In this document: positions 27,084 to 36,134 of the stretch, piece by piece | How the letters are laid out: every line of letters starts with the position of its first letter | Numbering within the stretch: position 1 is the stretch's first letter | Origin: Cloacimonetes bacterium UBA3541 | Lineage (GTDB): Bacteria > Cloacimonadota > Cloacimonadia > Cloacimonadales > Cloacimonadaceae | Direction of reading: 5' to 3' | Assembly (NCBI GenBank): GCA_002376725.1 | Contig: DFOM01000016.1 | Location: 1-64,000, forward strand | Length of the DNA: 64,000 bases | The notes under the pieces: generated by a model | The model's database searches: none | Told to the model about the DNA's origin: nothing | What the model saw: the letters and a program-made list of their open reading frames with translations, nothing else | Program-made: the position numbers and the translations under genes

Positions 27084-29120
27084 TTACCATCCTTCATCCA
27101 GGGGTATATTTAATTCTTCGGTACCGGGAAGGACAAATCTGCCATTTAGGATAATGTCAGTGCGAGTCCCATCATAACCAATAGCCGTAATAGAATCAAG
27201 CATTTCGTAGGGTAAAGTGATATCAATATGTTTGTTGGTGTAAGCATTGATAGGGTCTTCTTTTCTAGTGGCGGTTTTTTCATTTTCTACGGCAATCATA
27301 GTTTTGTCATTGAGGAAGTTGATATGCGGTGCATCTTCTTCGTGCGAGAAGCAGGTATCTCCCAGGGCAAAATGAGGTCCCATTTTTTCTATAATTAGGA
27401 TAGGAAGGCGGGAAAGGATGTTGTATTTTTGAGCCATTTGATAGGCTGTGGTATTAGTCCCGATAGCGAATTCTCCTAGTGGCAAGGTTTGATGTGGAAG
27501 CAGGAGATTTTGGTAGATATATTTTTTACATTCTTCAGGATCAGGAAAGTTTGTGCAGGAATAATCTTTAATCCAGCCATCTTCAAATTGAATTTTAAGG
27601 TTGAAATAGCGAAGGTTTTGCAAGTATATATCATCCACAAAGAGAGTACCATTAGTTCCAGTAAGTAAAGGAGAAGTAAATACTTCACCTACTGGTATAT
27701 TAATATCTGCTACACAGTTTTCAAACTTAGTTTGATGTTCTGGGTTAGCTAAAGGATGCAATTTTACTATAATATCCGTTTCATTTCCTTGTTTACCTTT
27801 GACATAGACAGAATCTGCAGTATCAAGCACATCTATAATCTTTTGCTGAAGGAAGGCATATTTTTGACTATCAAGAGTATTGAATTTTACTGTATCAGCA
27901 AAGATTTCCGGGAATTGAGGTCCTATTTCCGGAGTGGGGAAGGCAATAATAGTAAAACTGGTTTCGTTAGGACGGTAATATTTCAGGTAGAGGAAGGAAT
28001 TTCTGCTAATTAGTTCCCGATAGAGTTGTTCTTGTTCCGAGTTAAATTGGATAATACTGGATTTTGTTTCAGGAATAAAAGGAGCTTCTCCAAAAAGGTC
28101 AATATAGACAGGACCTGCCTGGTTGATTAAGAAGTCTTTGAGCTCTTCAAGAATATCTTCTGCAATTTTGAGGCTTTCATCCACATAATAACGATCAAGT
28201 AATAGAGCTATATCAAAACGATGGTCATAACTATATTGACGATTAGCACCTTTGGTGTAAGGTTGACCAACTAAGGGGATTAGATTAAGCTTTCTTAACT
28301 CTTCTATCAAGAGCTTTCCAAGTCGTTCCATACCACAAGGGATGTTCAGACTAACATATTTCTTAATAGTATAATCTTTCTTTTCTCGGATAAAGCCATC
28401 AACCCAACACTGAACAATATACTTTGCCAGTTTCTTTAGTTCATCTGGGGGATATTTAGAGATAAAATCAGCCAGGGAAAACTCATTATCACTGATATAA
28501 TTTTCACAATGGAAAAGATAGCGAAAATCATTCAGATCTGATGTTTCTATAATTTTACGGTAGTTGTCAGCTTCTGGATTGAGTCTTAATAGATTTTTGA
28601 ATAGGGATTTTAATTTCATTTCAGATAAGCGGACAGAACGATATTCTTTTTTCCAGATATCAAAATTAAAATCTTTAGAAGATGTTAAATCATATAAAGT
28701 AAAGAATAAATGTAAATCCTCATCCAACTGGAGATAATTATCAAACAACAGATATGAACGAGTATTCCGATATTGAGTATATATAGCTGAAAGTAGCTGT
28801 CCCATATCTTTTCCATAAAGATTTACAGCGTATTCAGGATTAGCCATACTATTTTGATAACCTTCAGGTTTTATGGGGGCAAAATAATCAGCATTAAGTT
28901 TTTGAAGCTTTTCTAAAGAGGTGGATTTTAGTTCCGGGTCCTCTGAAATGATTTTCCCGAATTCATATCCTTGAAGCAGGATATCACGAGAAGCGTAAAA
29001 AAATTCTTTAAAGGGAATATCTTCTGGTATTGTCAAAGCTTCCAGCTGAGTTTTTTTGTCTTCCCAGGCAGGTTGATAGCTAAGCATTTGGCACTTAATT
29101 TGTTCATAATTTAGATTCAT
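27084..29120 (-). CDS. Enlarged M29-like (thermophilic/AmpS-type) aminopeptidase
   Basis: 678 residues. The C-terminal half carries the M29 dimetal ligands in order: Glu in VGEVFTSP, Glu in LGEFAIGTN, His in KMGPHFALGD, and the His-x-Asp in NKHIDITLP before YDGTRTDIILNGRF. Classical M29 enzymes are about 370-415 residues, so roughly 250-300 N-terminal residues are additional and not assigned to any domain by me. An insert also separates the GPHFALG and HID motifs. No signal peptide, so a cytosolic peptidase is likely. It is first in a minus-strand run with the endonuclease, 31 bases upstream of it. Confidence 0.78.
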   Translation of the reverse strand: MNLNYEQIKCQMLSYQPAWEDKKTQLEALTIPEDIPFKEFFYASRDILLQGYEFGKIISEDPELKSTSLEKLQKLNADYFAPIKPEGYQNSMANPEYAVNLYGKDMGQLLSAIYTQYRNTRSYLLFDNYLQLDEDLHLFFTLYDLTSSKDFNFDIWKKEYRSVRLSEMKLKSLFKNLLRLNPEADNYRKIIETSDLNDFRYLFHCENYISDNEFSLADFISKYPPDELKKLAKYIVQCWVDGFIREKKDYTIKKYVSLNIPCGMERLGKLLIEELRKLNLIPLVGQPYTKGANRQYSYDHRFDIALLLDRYYVDESLKIAEDILEELKDFLINQAGPVYIDLFGEAPFIPETKSSIIQFNSEQEQLYRELISRNSFLYLKYYRPNETSFTIIAFPTPEIGPQFPEIFADTVKFNTLDSQKYAFLQQKIIDVLDTADSVYVKGKQGNETDIIVKLHPLANPEHQTKFENCVADINIPVGEVFTSPLLTGTNGTLFVDDIYLQNLRYFNLKIQFEDGWIKDYSCTNFPDPEECKKYIYQNLLLPHQTLPLGEFAIGTNTTAYQMAQKYNILSRLPILIIEKMGPHFALGDTCFSHEEDAPHINFLNDKTMIAVENEKTATRKEDPINAYTNKHIDITLPYEMLDSITAIGYDGTRTDIILNGRFVLPGTEELNIPLDEGW

Positions 29121-29151
29121 AATTTATCCTTTTTAATTATTAAAGATATAA

Positions 29152-30186
29152 TCAATTTAAGAGTACTTTAGAAGTGATGGACTCTTTACCGCTTTTAATA
29201 TTTATTAAATAGATTCCGGATGGAACCTTTTTCCCAGTAGAGTTCGTTCCATCCCAAATAAGTTCAGTTGTTCCAGAAAGAAGTGTCTGATCCCAGAAAT
29301 TAATTTTTTGTCCTTTAAGATTATAGATTGAGATTTCTGCCTTGAGGACATCCTTACTCTTGATATTTAAAACAGTAGTAGTATGAAAGGGATTAGGTGA
29401 TATAGAGCCAAGAGAGAGACAGGATGAAGGGGAAGTTATTGCATCGTCAGAAATTGGAGTACTCCAGATACGGTTAACGAATTCCGGATGGTCAACATAG
29501 GGATTACGATTGTTTTGAAATTCATAGATAGAGTTATTACGGGATATTTCTACTGTATCTGGAGGATCCTGTTCATTCCAAATAACTAAATCCGGAATCA
29601 TATTCACATTTTGCTGGGTGAGAGTATCATAGTAGCGAGTATTAAAATATAAAAGAGCACGAGCAACATTTCCCTTAGATTCATTAGCAGGTTCAAATAC
29701 GGTATAACCATTGGCACTTAGACCACGATAGCTCTGCCAGGGCGTATATGTATAATACACATTAGCAGAATTGTGATTAGCAACAGTAAAAAGAGGATAA
29801 TTACTGCGAGCGCTATTGACATTTGAATCAGAAGGGAAAAGATGATGCAAATCGGATCTACGGACTGGATCATTCTCAACTTCAAACCAGCTTTGAGCAT
29901 AGATATGTTCTGTATTTGGGTTTGTAGAACCTGTATAGTTATAACCTACATAGAAGGATTGACCAGTATAGATACAGGTCACATAGCCATTAACATTATC
30001 CAATTGCTGGAATAAGAAAGCTTTAGAACCATTATAACTATTATTAGTATTGGTAGAAATAAGAGAATGCAAAGCTGTATAAAGGCTTTGTCCGGTGAGA
30101 TTAATCACGGAGTCGTAATAATTTCCCTGAGCATAACAGAATATGCACAGTGAAATAATCCAAAGGAAGAAGATTATTTTTTTCAT
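29152..30186 (-). CDS. Secreted endonuclease I with Por/type IX secretion sorting tail
   Basis: 344 residues: signal peptide (about 1-19, ending CYAQG), an endonuclease I (EndA/S1-P1-unrelated beta-beta-alpha metal) domain, then a C-terminal sorting domain. The nuclease signature is NTEHIYAQSWF with the catalytic His, followed by DLHHLFPSDSNVNSARSNYPLF. The last 85 or so residues have the SPNPF..TTVLNI, IYNLKGQKI, WDGTNSTGKKVPSGIYLINI pattern and end TSKVLLN, which is a type A sorting domain. Likely secreted to degrade extracellular DNA for nutrients; this fits the nucleotide- and purine-use genes in the window. It sits 13 bases downstream of gmhA. Confidence 0.88.
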   Translation of the reverse strand: MKKIIFFLWIISLCIFCYAQGNYYDSVINLTGQSLYTALHSLISTNTNNSYNGSKAFLFQQLDNVNGYVTCIYTGQSFYVGYNYTGSTNPNTEHIYAQSWFEVENDPVRRSDLHHLFPSDSNVNSARSNYPLFTVANHNSANVYYTYTPWQSYRGLSANGYTVFEPANESKGNVARALLYFNTRYYDTLTQQNVNMIPDLVIWNEQDPPDTVEISRNNSIYEFQNNRNPYVDHPEFVNRIWSTPISDDAITSPSSCLSLGSISPNPFHTTTVLNIKSKDVLKAEISIYNLKGQKINFWDQTLLSGTTELIWDGTNSTGKKVPSGIYLINIKSGKESITSKVLLN

Positions 30187-30199
30187 AATATACCTTTAA

Positions 30200-30778
30200 T
30201 TAAATAATGGCAAAAAGCCGCTGTTCTATCAATTCAATTATAATATGAATTATCATTATATGTATCTCCTGAATGCGTTCAGTAACAAAAGAGGGGACAA
30301 TAATTTCAAAATCGCAGGTTCCGGCAATTTTCCCTCCATTTCCGCCTAATAAAGCAACGGTAAAGCAATCCAGGTTAAGAGCTTTTTGTAACCCTTTGAT
30401 AACATTGAGAGAATTGCCACTAGTAGAAATTCCTATGACGATATCTCCAGTTTGAGCATAAGCTTCAACTCCACGAGAGTAGATTTCTTCAAAGCCATAG
30501 TCGTTGGCAACACAGGTGATATAAGCAGGATCGGAAATAGCAATGGCAGGGAGTGCCTTACGATTTTGTCGGAAATGTCCAGTAAGTTCTTCGGCAAAAT
30601 GCATAGCATCGCACATAGAACCACCATTTCCGAATATAATTACCTTATTGTCCCTTTCAAATGCTTCAGCTATCAAATCTGCAATTTTCTCTATAGTTTC
30701 AATATTTCTAGGGTTAGTTATAAAATTCTTTAAAGTTTTTTCTGCTTCAGAAAAAGATTTTTGGATAAGATCAAGCAT
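30200..30778 (-). CDS. gmhA: Phosphoheptose isomerase (SIS domain)
   Basis: 192 residues. Converts sedoheptulose 7-phosphate to D-glycero-manno-heptose 7-phosphate for LPS inner-core heptose. SIS signatures NGGSMCDAMHFAEELTGHF (with the His and Glu active-site residues), GDIVIGISTSGNS and the C-terminal ERIQEIHIMIIHIIIE match GmhA rather than DiaA, although DiaA-type function is not excluded. Placed two bases after add, so the two are probably cotranscribed although their functions are unrelated. Confidence 0.88.
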   Translation of the reverse strand: MLDLIQKSFSEAEKTLKNFITNPRNIETIEKIADLIAEAFERDNKVIIFGNGGSMCDAMHFAEELTGHFRQNRKALPAIAISDPAYITCVANDYGFEEIYSRGVEAYAQTGDIVIGISTSGNSLNVIKGLQKALNLDCFTVALLGGNGGKIAGTCDFEIIVPSFVTERIQEIHIMIIHIIIELIEQRLFAII

Positions 30779-30780
30779 AA

Positions 30781-31860
30781 TTAAAGGTTTTCCTTCATTT
30801 TAATAGTAGTTTTAAGTTCGTCTTTTTCCAGTTCTTCCAGTTCACGCAGAGTCTCATTTATTAATCTTACTCTTTCTTTATAAGGTAGAAATGCACTTTT
30901 GAACCCGTTTAGAATAACATTTTTAATAGTAGGATAATCCAGATGAAATTCATTAATAGCCAACATATATTCGTCGGTGACTGTAGTATCACTAATAGTA
31001 CGGTTGTCTGTATTGATTGTAACTCTTATGCCATAGTCAATATAGAAGTCTAGAGGATGACTGTGAATATCTGGAACAGCTTTAGTGTGGACATTGCTTT
31101 TAAGGCAGATTTCTAAGGGAATCCGATGGTCATTAACATAGTTAAGCAAATCACCATCTTCAAAAAGGTGAGTTCCATGTCCAATGCGATGTGCTCCACA
31201 ATAGTGTATCGCTTGAAAAATGCTTTCTGGACCACAGGCTTCACCTGCATGAATAGTGATGTTGAGATTGTTTTTAAAAGAAAGTTCAAAAGCTTCCTTG
31301 TGTTCTATAGCAGGATAATTGCGTTCGCTTCCTGCCAAATCAAAACCGACAACGCCTTTATTTTTAAAAGCAACCGCTAATTCTGCTAATTTAACTGAAA
31401 TAGAAGGGTCCATATTTCGTAAGCCACAGATAATAACACCAGTTTCTATAGGAAAATCTCGTTCTGCTTTTTTCAAGCCATCAATGACAGCTTGAGTGAT
31501 TTCTGCTATATTTAATCCTCTTTTAGTATGTAAAATAGGTGCGAATCGCACTTCCATATAGCGAACATTCTCTTTAGCGGCATCTTCTGCTAGTTCATAA
31601 GCAGCACGGTATAAGGCTTCCTTTGTTTGTAAAACAAGATTAACAATATCAAAACCTCGCAAATACTCTTCCAAACTGCTAGTATTTTCATCACAGACTA
31701 TAAGCTTTCGTAATTCTGTTGGTTCCATTGTAGGTAATTGAATGTGGAATTGTTTGGCTAAATCTATAATAGTATCTACACGCACACTTCCATCTAAATG
31801 AACATGGAGGTCAGTTTTAGGAAGTTTTTGCATAAGATCTCTAGTTAATTTTATGTTCAT
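30781..31860 (-). CDS. add: Adenosine deaminase
   Basis: 359 residues, typical Add length. Converts (deoxy)adenosine to (deoxy)inosine. Zn-binding PKTDLHVHLDGSVR at the N-terminus, the catalytic TIHAGEACGPESI, HRIGHGTHL and the late metal Asp in TINTDNRTIS are visible; the last motif has DN where DD is usual. It starts 81 bases after the nitroreductase stop, with its own TTGACA at 31907-31912 and GAGG before the ATG, so it may have its own promoter. It could feed inosine/hypoxanthine to the purine-degradation-like operon just upstream. Confidence 0.93.
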   Translation of the reverse strand: MNIKLTRDLMQKLPKTDLHVHLDGSVRVDTIIDLAKQFHIQLPTMEPTELRKLIVCDENTSSLEEYLRGFDIVNLVLQTKEALYRAAYELAEDAAKENVRYMEVRFAPILHTKRGLNIAEITQAVIDGLKKAERDFPIETGVIICGLRNMDPSISVKLAELAVAFKNKGVVGFDLAGSERNYPAIEHKEAFELSFKNNLNITIHAGEACGPESIFQAIHYCGAHRIGHGTHLFEDGDLLNYVNDHRIPLEICLKSNVHTKAVPDIHSHPLDFYIDYGIRVTINTDNRTISDTTVTDEYMLAINEFHLDYPTIKNVILNGFKSAFLPYKERVRLINETLRELEELEKDELKTTIKMKENL

Positions 31861-31941
31861 TTTTACCTCATATAATTCATTATCACAAATTAGATAAAGA
31901 AGAGTTTGTCAAATGAAAAAATTGAGCAAGAAAAGTAGAGA

Positions 31942-32511
31942 TTATTCCTCGTCTTCATTTTTATGATAATAGGTAACTATTTTGTCTAGAGGAAGACGGT
32001 TTTTGCTATGGGGAAAAGTGCTTAAAGCTTGAGTATAAAGAGATTTCTTTTCAGCAGGATAACCCAGGGGAAGTAAAGCAACTATACGCCAGGAAGGAGG
32101 TAAATGAAGATATTTTTTCAGAGTTTTTTCATTGAAAGCAGCAATCCAGCAACTTCCAATACCGTGACTCCAGGCAGTTAAAACCATCTGTTGAACTGAG
32201 ATAGCGGTATCTACCAGATAGTAATCTTGTTTATTAATGCGAACATTGTAATTTGTATCAGCACAGGCAACAATTATACAGGGTGCTTTACGAATAAAGA
32301 TATTGGATAAACCTATTAAACCACAGCGCAAGGACAACTCTTTGATATCACTATTGGAAGTAAAAACAATATAACGCCAGGGTTGACGATTTCGCGCAGA
32401 AGGTGCTAATCTACCTGCTTCCAGAATTTCTTTAAGAATGTCATCAGGAATGGGATCAGGAAGATAATCGCGAACGCTATGGCGAGTAGTGATTAATTCC
32501 ATTAAGTCCAT
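31942..32511 (-). CDS. Nitroreductase-family flavoprotein
   Basis: 189 residues of the FMN nitroreductase fold. ELITTRHSVRDYLPDPIP, LAPSARNRQPWRYIV and the C-terminal VALLPLGYPAEKK are the family hallmarks. A real substrate cannot be predicted. It is the last gene of the operon with ssnA, ygeY, ygeW and the molybdenum hydroxylase, and its start overlaps the MocA-like gene by 10 bases. A redox role linked to the hydroxylase, which lacks an FAD subunit here, is possible but speculative. Confidence 0.85.
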   Translation of the reverse strand: MDLMELITTRHSVRDYLPDPIPDDILKEILEAGRLAPSARNRQPWRYIVFTSNSDIKELSLRCGLIGLSNIFIRKAPCIIVACADTNYNVRINKQDYYLVDTAISVQQMVLTAWSHGIGSCWIAAFNEKTLKKYLHLPPSWRIVALLPLGYPAEKKSLYTQALSTFPHSKNRLPLDKIVTYYHKNEDEE

Positions 32512-33020
32512 AATAGGTCCTCAGGACGATTTATATTTAGCAGAATGCTCTTATCTTCAACAGGAATGTCTATGATACATTTTGCCTGAGTTTGAATAAT
32601 GGAAGCAAGCCCTTGTTCATTATCGTTTATAAATAGATTTAAAGTAGAAGGAATAAGAACAGGATGTCCCGATTTGATATTATAGAAAGGGCGAAAAACA
32701 CCCTCTGGAAATTTTAGGAAAGCAGAGCATAAAGCATTTATGGTAGAAGGATGTACTAGGGGATGGTCAATGGGGAAAATGAGATATCCCATAAAAGAAT
32801 CAGTATTTATCTGCTTTAAAGCATAACGCAGAGTAGATAACATATCTTTGGTGGGGAAATCTTTAGCCAAGAAGATATTATTGATACCAGCTTCTTTCAG
32901 AGTATTTACGATACAAGCAGTAAAAGTTTCACCATTTAATAAAGCTTGGTGTTTGGGAATGCCAAATCTTCTGCCTTGTCCGGAAGCAGGAATAAGAGCA
33001 AGAATATCAGAGAAGGGCAT
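32502..33020 (-). CDS. MocA/MobA-like nucleotidyltransferase (Mo-hydroxylase accessory)
   Basis: 172 residues with the nucleotidyltransferase start ALIPASGQGRRFGIPKH (a variant of LAAGxSxRxGxPK) and the metal-site FPIDHPLVHPSTI. MocA (YgfJ) makes molybdopterin cytosine dinucleotide for xanthine-dehydrogenase-type enzymes; the gene lies in the same operon as such an enzyme, which supports that role. The protein is shorter than E. coli MocA (about 190) and has the unusual PASGQG loop. It overlaps genes on both sides. Confidence 0.75.
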   Translation of the reverse strand: MPFSDILALIPASGQGRRFGIPKHQALLNGETFTACIVNTLKEAGINNIFLAKDFPTKDMLSTLRYALKQINTDSFMGYLIFPIDHPLVHPSTINALCSAFLKFPEGVFRPFYNIKSGHPVLIPSTLNLFINDNEQGLASIIQTQAKCIIDIPVEDKSILLNINRPEDLLWT

Positions 33021-34455
33021 TAAACTCCTCTATAGCATTATCCAGTTCATCCAAGTTATCTTCAAATGTTTCTTGCCAGTAATCAGGTTCCCATTGATTA
33101 ATAAGTTCTTCATCAGATTTTCCTCGTTGTTCAACCCAGGTATAATATTTTAGATTGTGAATACGTTTTTTATCAGTATAGCGAAGATCAAGAAAGTGAT
33201 CTATATTTTGCGATTTAAGGGGTCCTTCCCAATCCAGTGCTGCTTGTCTTTCATTATATTTTCCCTTGATAACTCTTAGCTCTTTCAGTCGGGATTGATA
33301 CAATTCAGCAGAATCTGTAAAAATGGTAAAGACGAGGTTATCTTTTCCAAACTCAAAGTATTTACATAATTTTATAGAAGCTAAGAGATTAGCAATAGAA
33401 GAAATCCCGAGCAGAGGAAGTTTTTGCACTACATCTTCAGGTATACCTTCTTTTATCAAGAATTCTTGACCTGCAGGTTCATTGAATAAACGGAAAAGGC
33501 GTAGACAATCTTCATCATGGATAGCGGCAACAGCATCAGAGTTTCTGACATTATGTATCCAGGTTATTTGTCTATCACCTACTCCTTCAATACGATGAGC
33601 ACCAAAACCATTCATTAACATTGTGGGACATTCTAATGACTCGGCGGCAGTAATTTTAATTTGATGAAAATGTTTCTTGAGGAAGTCTCCTGCTCCCATA
33701 GTACCAGCAGAACCTATAGCACAGACAAAACCACTTAAAAAACTCTTCTCACCTTTTAACCAATCCCAGACCTCCTTGATAGCGTTTCCGGTAATATGAT
33801 AATGCCAGAAAGGATTACCAAACTCTTCAAATTGATTGAAAATTACATTATGGGGGTCTTTATGTAATTCAGCACAAAGGTCATAAATCTCTTTAACATT
33901 GGATTCACAACCTGGAGTAATATAGATTTCAGCTCCAATTTGGCGTAACCAGTCAAATCGTTCCTGGCTCATTTTTTCTGGTAAAATAGCGATAGCAGGA
34001 CTATCAAGCATTGCACAATCAAAAGCTCCACCACGACAATAATTACCTGTAGAGGGCCAGACCGCTTTTTGAGTTTCTGGGTCGAAAGTTCCACTTACGA
34101 GACGAGGAATTAGACAACCATAGGCAGCACCTACCTTATGTGAACCAGTAGGAAAGTATTTTCCAACCATACCAATAATCCGAGCTTGTACACCGGTTAA
34201 AGAGGAAGGAATTTCAAAAAAGTTAGGTTTTCCAAAAAGTCCGGTTTGTATATCATTTTTCCAGTTAATGCGGAATAGATTAAGAGGGTTGATATCCGAT
34301 AAACCGATATCAGGTAATTTTTGTTTTATGTTTTCGGGGATAGTTTCAGGATTTATCTGCTGTTTGATGGTGGGGAGGATAATTCCTCGTTCTTTGCAGC
34401 GCTTAGCATTTTTTAAGATGTTATTATAATTTTTTTCTGTGATTAGTTTAGGCAT
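33007..34455 (-). CDS. Fold-type II PLP-dependent lyase-like enzyme of the yge/ssnA cluster
   Basis: 482 residues from the ATG at 34455, chosen because CGGAG lies at good spacing and the frame upstream begins only with TTG. The tryptophan-synthase-beta fold is shown by the PLP lysine K107 in FPTGSHKVGAA, the phosphate-binding STGNYCRGGA region and a glycine-rich AIGSAGTMGAG. Longer than cysteine synthase or diaminopropionate ammonia-lyase (about 310-400). Similar long PLP proteins occur beside selenium-dependent hydroxylase and purine clusters. I infer an ammonia-releasing elimination on an amino-acid product, a job done by YgeX in E. coli, but no substrate can be read from the sequence. Confidence 0.72.
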   Translation of the reverse strand: MPKLITEKNYNNILKNAKRCKERGIILPTIKQQINPETIPENIKQKLPDIGLSDINPLNLFRINWKNDIQTGLFGKPNFFEIPSSLTGVQARIIGMVGKYFPTGSHKVGAAYGCLIPRLVSGTFDPETQKAVWPSTGNYCRGGAFDCAMLDSPAIAILPEKMSQERFDWLRQIGAEIYITPGCESNVKEIYDLCAELHKDPHNVIFNQFEEFGNPFWHYHITGNAIKEVWDWLKGEKSFLSGFVCAIGSAGTMGAGDFLKKHFHQIKITAAESLECPTMLMNGFGAHRIEGVGDRQITWIHNVRNSDAVAAIHDEDCLRLFRLFNEPAGQEFLIKEGIPEDVVQKLPLLGISSIANLLASIKLCKYFEFGKDNLVFTIFTDSAELYQSRLKELRVIKGKYNERQAALDWEGPLKSQNIDHFLDLRYTDKKRIHNLKYYTWVEQRGKSDEELINQWEPDYWQETFEDNLDELDNAIEEFNALL

Positions 34456-34479
34456 TATAACTCCGATGTTCCACAATAT

Positions 34480-35652
34480 TTAATATAAGGATTTAAGTTT
34501 GAATAGAGGATTTTTAACTTTAGAGAGAAATATCATAGCAGCGATAATAAAAGGTTTATATCCTGCTTCTTGATAGGTGTGAATACGATAGCGTTCAAAG
34601 ACGGATTTTTCAACCTCACCTTTAGGGCAACTTACACCAGAAATATCTGCAGGAAGACAATGTTCATAAAGTGCATTTCCATTGCGAGTAAGCTTCATCA
34701 TTTCTTCTGTACATTCCCAATCCTGATGTCTGGCATTTTCAGCTAAACATTGCTTTTCCAGTTCTTGCAGTGCTTGCTGATTTTTTTCTCTTAATAGTCT
34801 GGTTCTTTCTTGCATAACGGTTATAGGAGCCCAGGATTTGGGATAAACTATATCGGCATCAGTAAAGGCATCTATCATAGAATGAGTGATACGGAAAGAA
34901 CCTCCACTTTGTTCAGCGAAGGACTTTGCGATATCTATAGTTTCAGGGAGCAAGTCATATCCTTCTGGATAGGCTAAGACAACATCCATACCAAAACGAG
35001 ACATTAGATTAATTATACCTTGAGGAACAGAAAGTGGTTTTCCATAAGAAGGAGAATAAGCCCAGCTCATAGCAATCTTTTTACCCCTTAATTGATTGAG
35101 GTCCCCAAAATAACTTTTTAGCTTCAGCAGGTCAGCCAGACATTGAGTGGGATGGTCTAAATCGCTTTGAAGATTTACAATCATAGGTCGTTGAGCGAGG
35201 ACTCCATTTTGAAAGCCATCATTAACTGCTTGAGCAACTTCCAGCATATAGCTATGTCCTTCGCCAGGATAGATATCATCACGGATACCTATAACTTCAG
35301 TGAGAAACGATATCATATTAGCCGTTTCTCTAACTGTTTCTCCATGAGCAATCTGAGATTTTACCTCATCCAGTTCTGCCAAAGCTAAACCGAGTGCGTT
35401 GACAGCAGAAGCAAAACTGAAACGAGTACGGGTGCTATTATCACGAAATATAGAAACAGCTAATCCATAATCAAAGATTTTGAAAGGTTTCTTTTCCCAA
35501 TGTAGCATTTGAAGTATTTCCGCTGTAGCCATAATAGCTTTCAAGTTATCCAGACTATTTTCCCAGGTAAGCAGAAAATCTCTTCCAAAAAGTTCTAGCT
35601 GGAGTTTCTCAAACTCCAGAAGACAGGATTTAATCTTATCTTTATATTTCAT
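34480..35652 (-). CDS. ygeW: YgeW-type knotted carbamoyltransferase
   Basis: 390 residues (E. coli YgeW is 396). Carbamoyl-phosphate loop FRDNSTRTRFSFASA (STRTR), the QSDLDHPTQCLADLLKL block and the late HCLPADISGVSCPKGEV and AGYKPFIIAAM segments identify an aspartate/ornithine-carbamoyltransferase relative of the YgeW branch. It is longer than OTC (about 330). Family knowledge places it in anaerobic purine-derived ureido-compound breakdown, releasing carbamoyl phosphate that could yield ATP through carbamate kinase; no carbamate kinase is in the window. 17 bases follow the iron-sulfur subunit gene. Confidence 0.9.
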   Translation of the reverse strand: MKYKDKIKSCLLEFEKLQLELFGRDFLLTWENSLDNLKAIMATAEILQMLHWEKKPFKIFDYGLAVSIFRDNSTRTRFSFASAVNALGLALAELDEVKSQIAHGETVRETANMISFLTEVIGIRDDIYPGEGHSYMLEVAQAVNDGFQNGVLAQRPMIVNLQSDLDHPTQCLADLLKLKSYFGDLNQLRGKKIAMSWAYSPSYGKPLSVPQGIINLMSRFGMDVVLAYPEGYDLLPETIDIAKSFAEQSGGSFRITHSMIDAFTDADIVYPKSWAPITVMQERTRLLREKNQQALQELEKQCLAENARHQDWECTEEMMKLTRNGNALYEHCLPADISGVSCPKGEVEKSVFERYRIHTYQEAGYKPFIIAAMIFLSKVKNPLFKLKSLY

Positions 35653-35669
35653 CTATTTCCTCAAATATA

Positions 35670-36134
35670 TTAGGGTTGCTTAAGGTCAAGTCTTTCTGCA
35701 GCAAGCATTATAGCATCAATAATCTGTTGATAACCGGTACAGCGGCAAAGATTTCCTCTTATAGCTTGTCTCACTTGTTGTCTTGTAGGGTGCGGATTTT
35801 TCTTAAGTAAGGCATAAGCAGTTAAGACCATACCGGGAGTACAGAAACCACATTGAATAGCACCTGCATCTATAAAAGCTTGTTGAATGGGATGTAATGT
35901 TCCATCTGGTAAAGCAACACCTTCTATGGTAATAATATTGCAGTTTTCTACATCCTTAACTTTTAAACGGCAAGAAAGTTTTGGTTCACCATTGATGAGA
36001 ATAGTGCAGGAACCACAAACTCCGATATCGCAACCTATTTTAGTGCCGGTAAGAGAAAGGTCTTCTCTTAACCAGAGAGAAAGCTTTCTTTCAGGGTCAT
36101 AATCGTAGTAATTAATACCATTAACCGTGATCAT
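35670..36134 (-). CDS. Xanthine-dehydrogenase-family 2x[2Fe-2S] subunit
   Basis: 154 residues, the small iron-sulfur subunit of a molybdenum hydroxylase. The plant-type ferredoxin cluster is ligated by cysteines in GCDIGVCGSCTI and the following LSCRL. The second four-helix cluster is ligated by QCGFCTPGM and NLCRCTGYQQI. It carries electrons from the Mo centre of the neighbouring subunit. The start overlaps the stop of the large subunit gene in an ATGA. No FAD subunit gene accompanies the pair. Confidence 0.95.
   Translation of the reverse strand: MITVNGINYYDYDPERKLSLWLREDLSLTGTKIGCDIGVCGSCTILINGEPKLSCRLKVKDVENCNIITIEGVALPDGTLHPIQQAFIDAGAIQCGFCTPGMVLTAYALLKKNPHPTRQQVRQAIRGNLCRCTGYQQIIDAIMLAAERLDLKQP

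Noticed and set aside
34480..35652. Ornithine carbamoyltransferase (argF)
   Set aside because: Too long for OTC and embedded with ssnA, ygeY and xdh-type genes, which fits YgeW.
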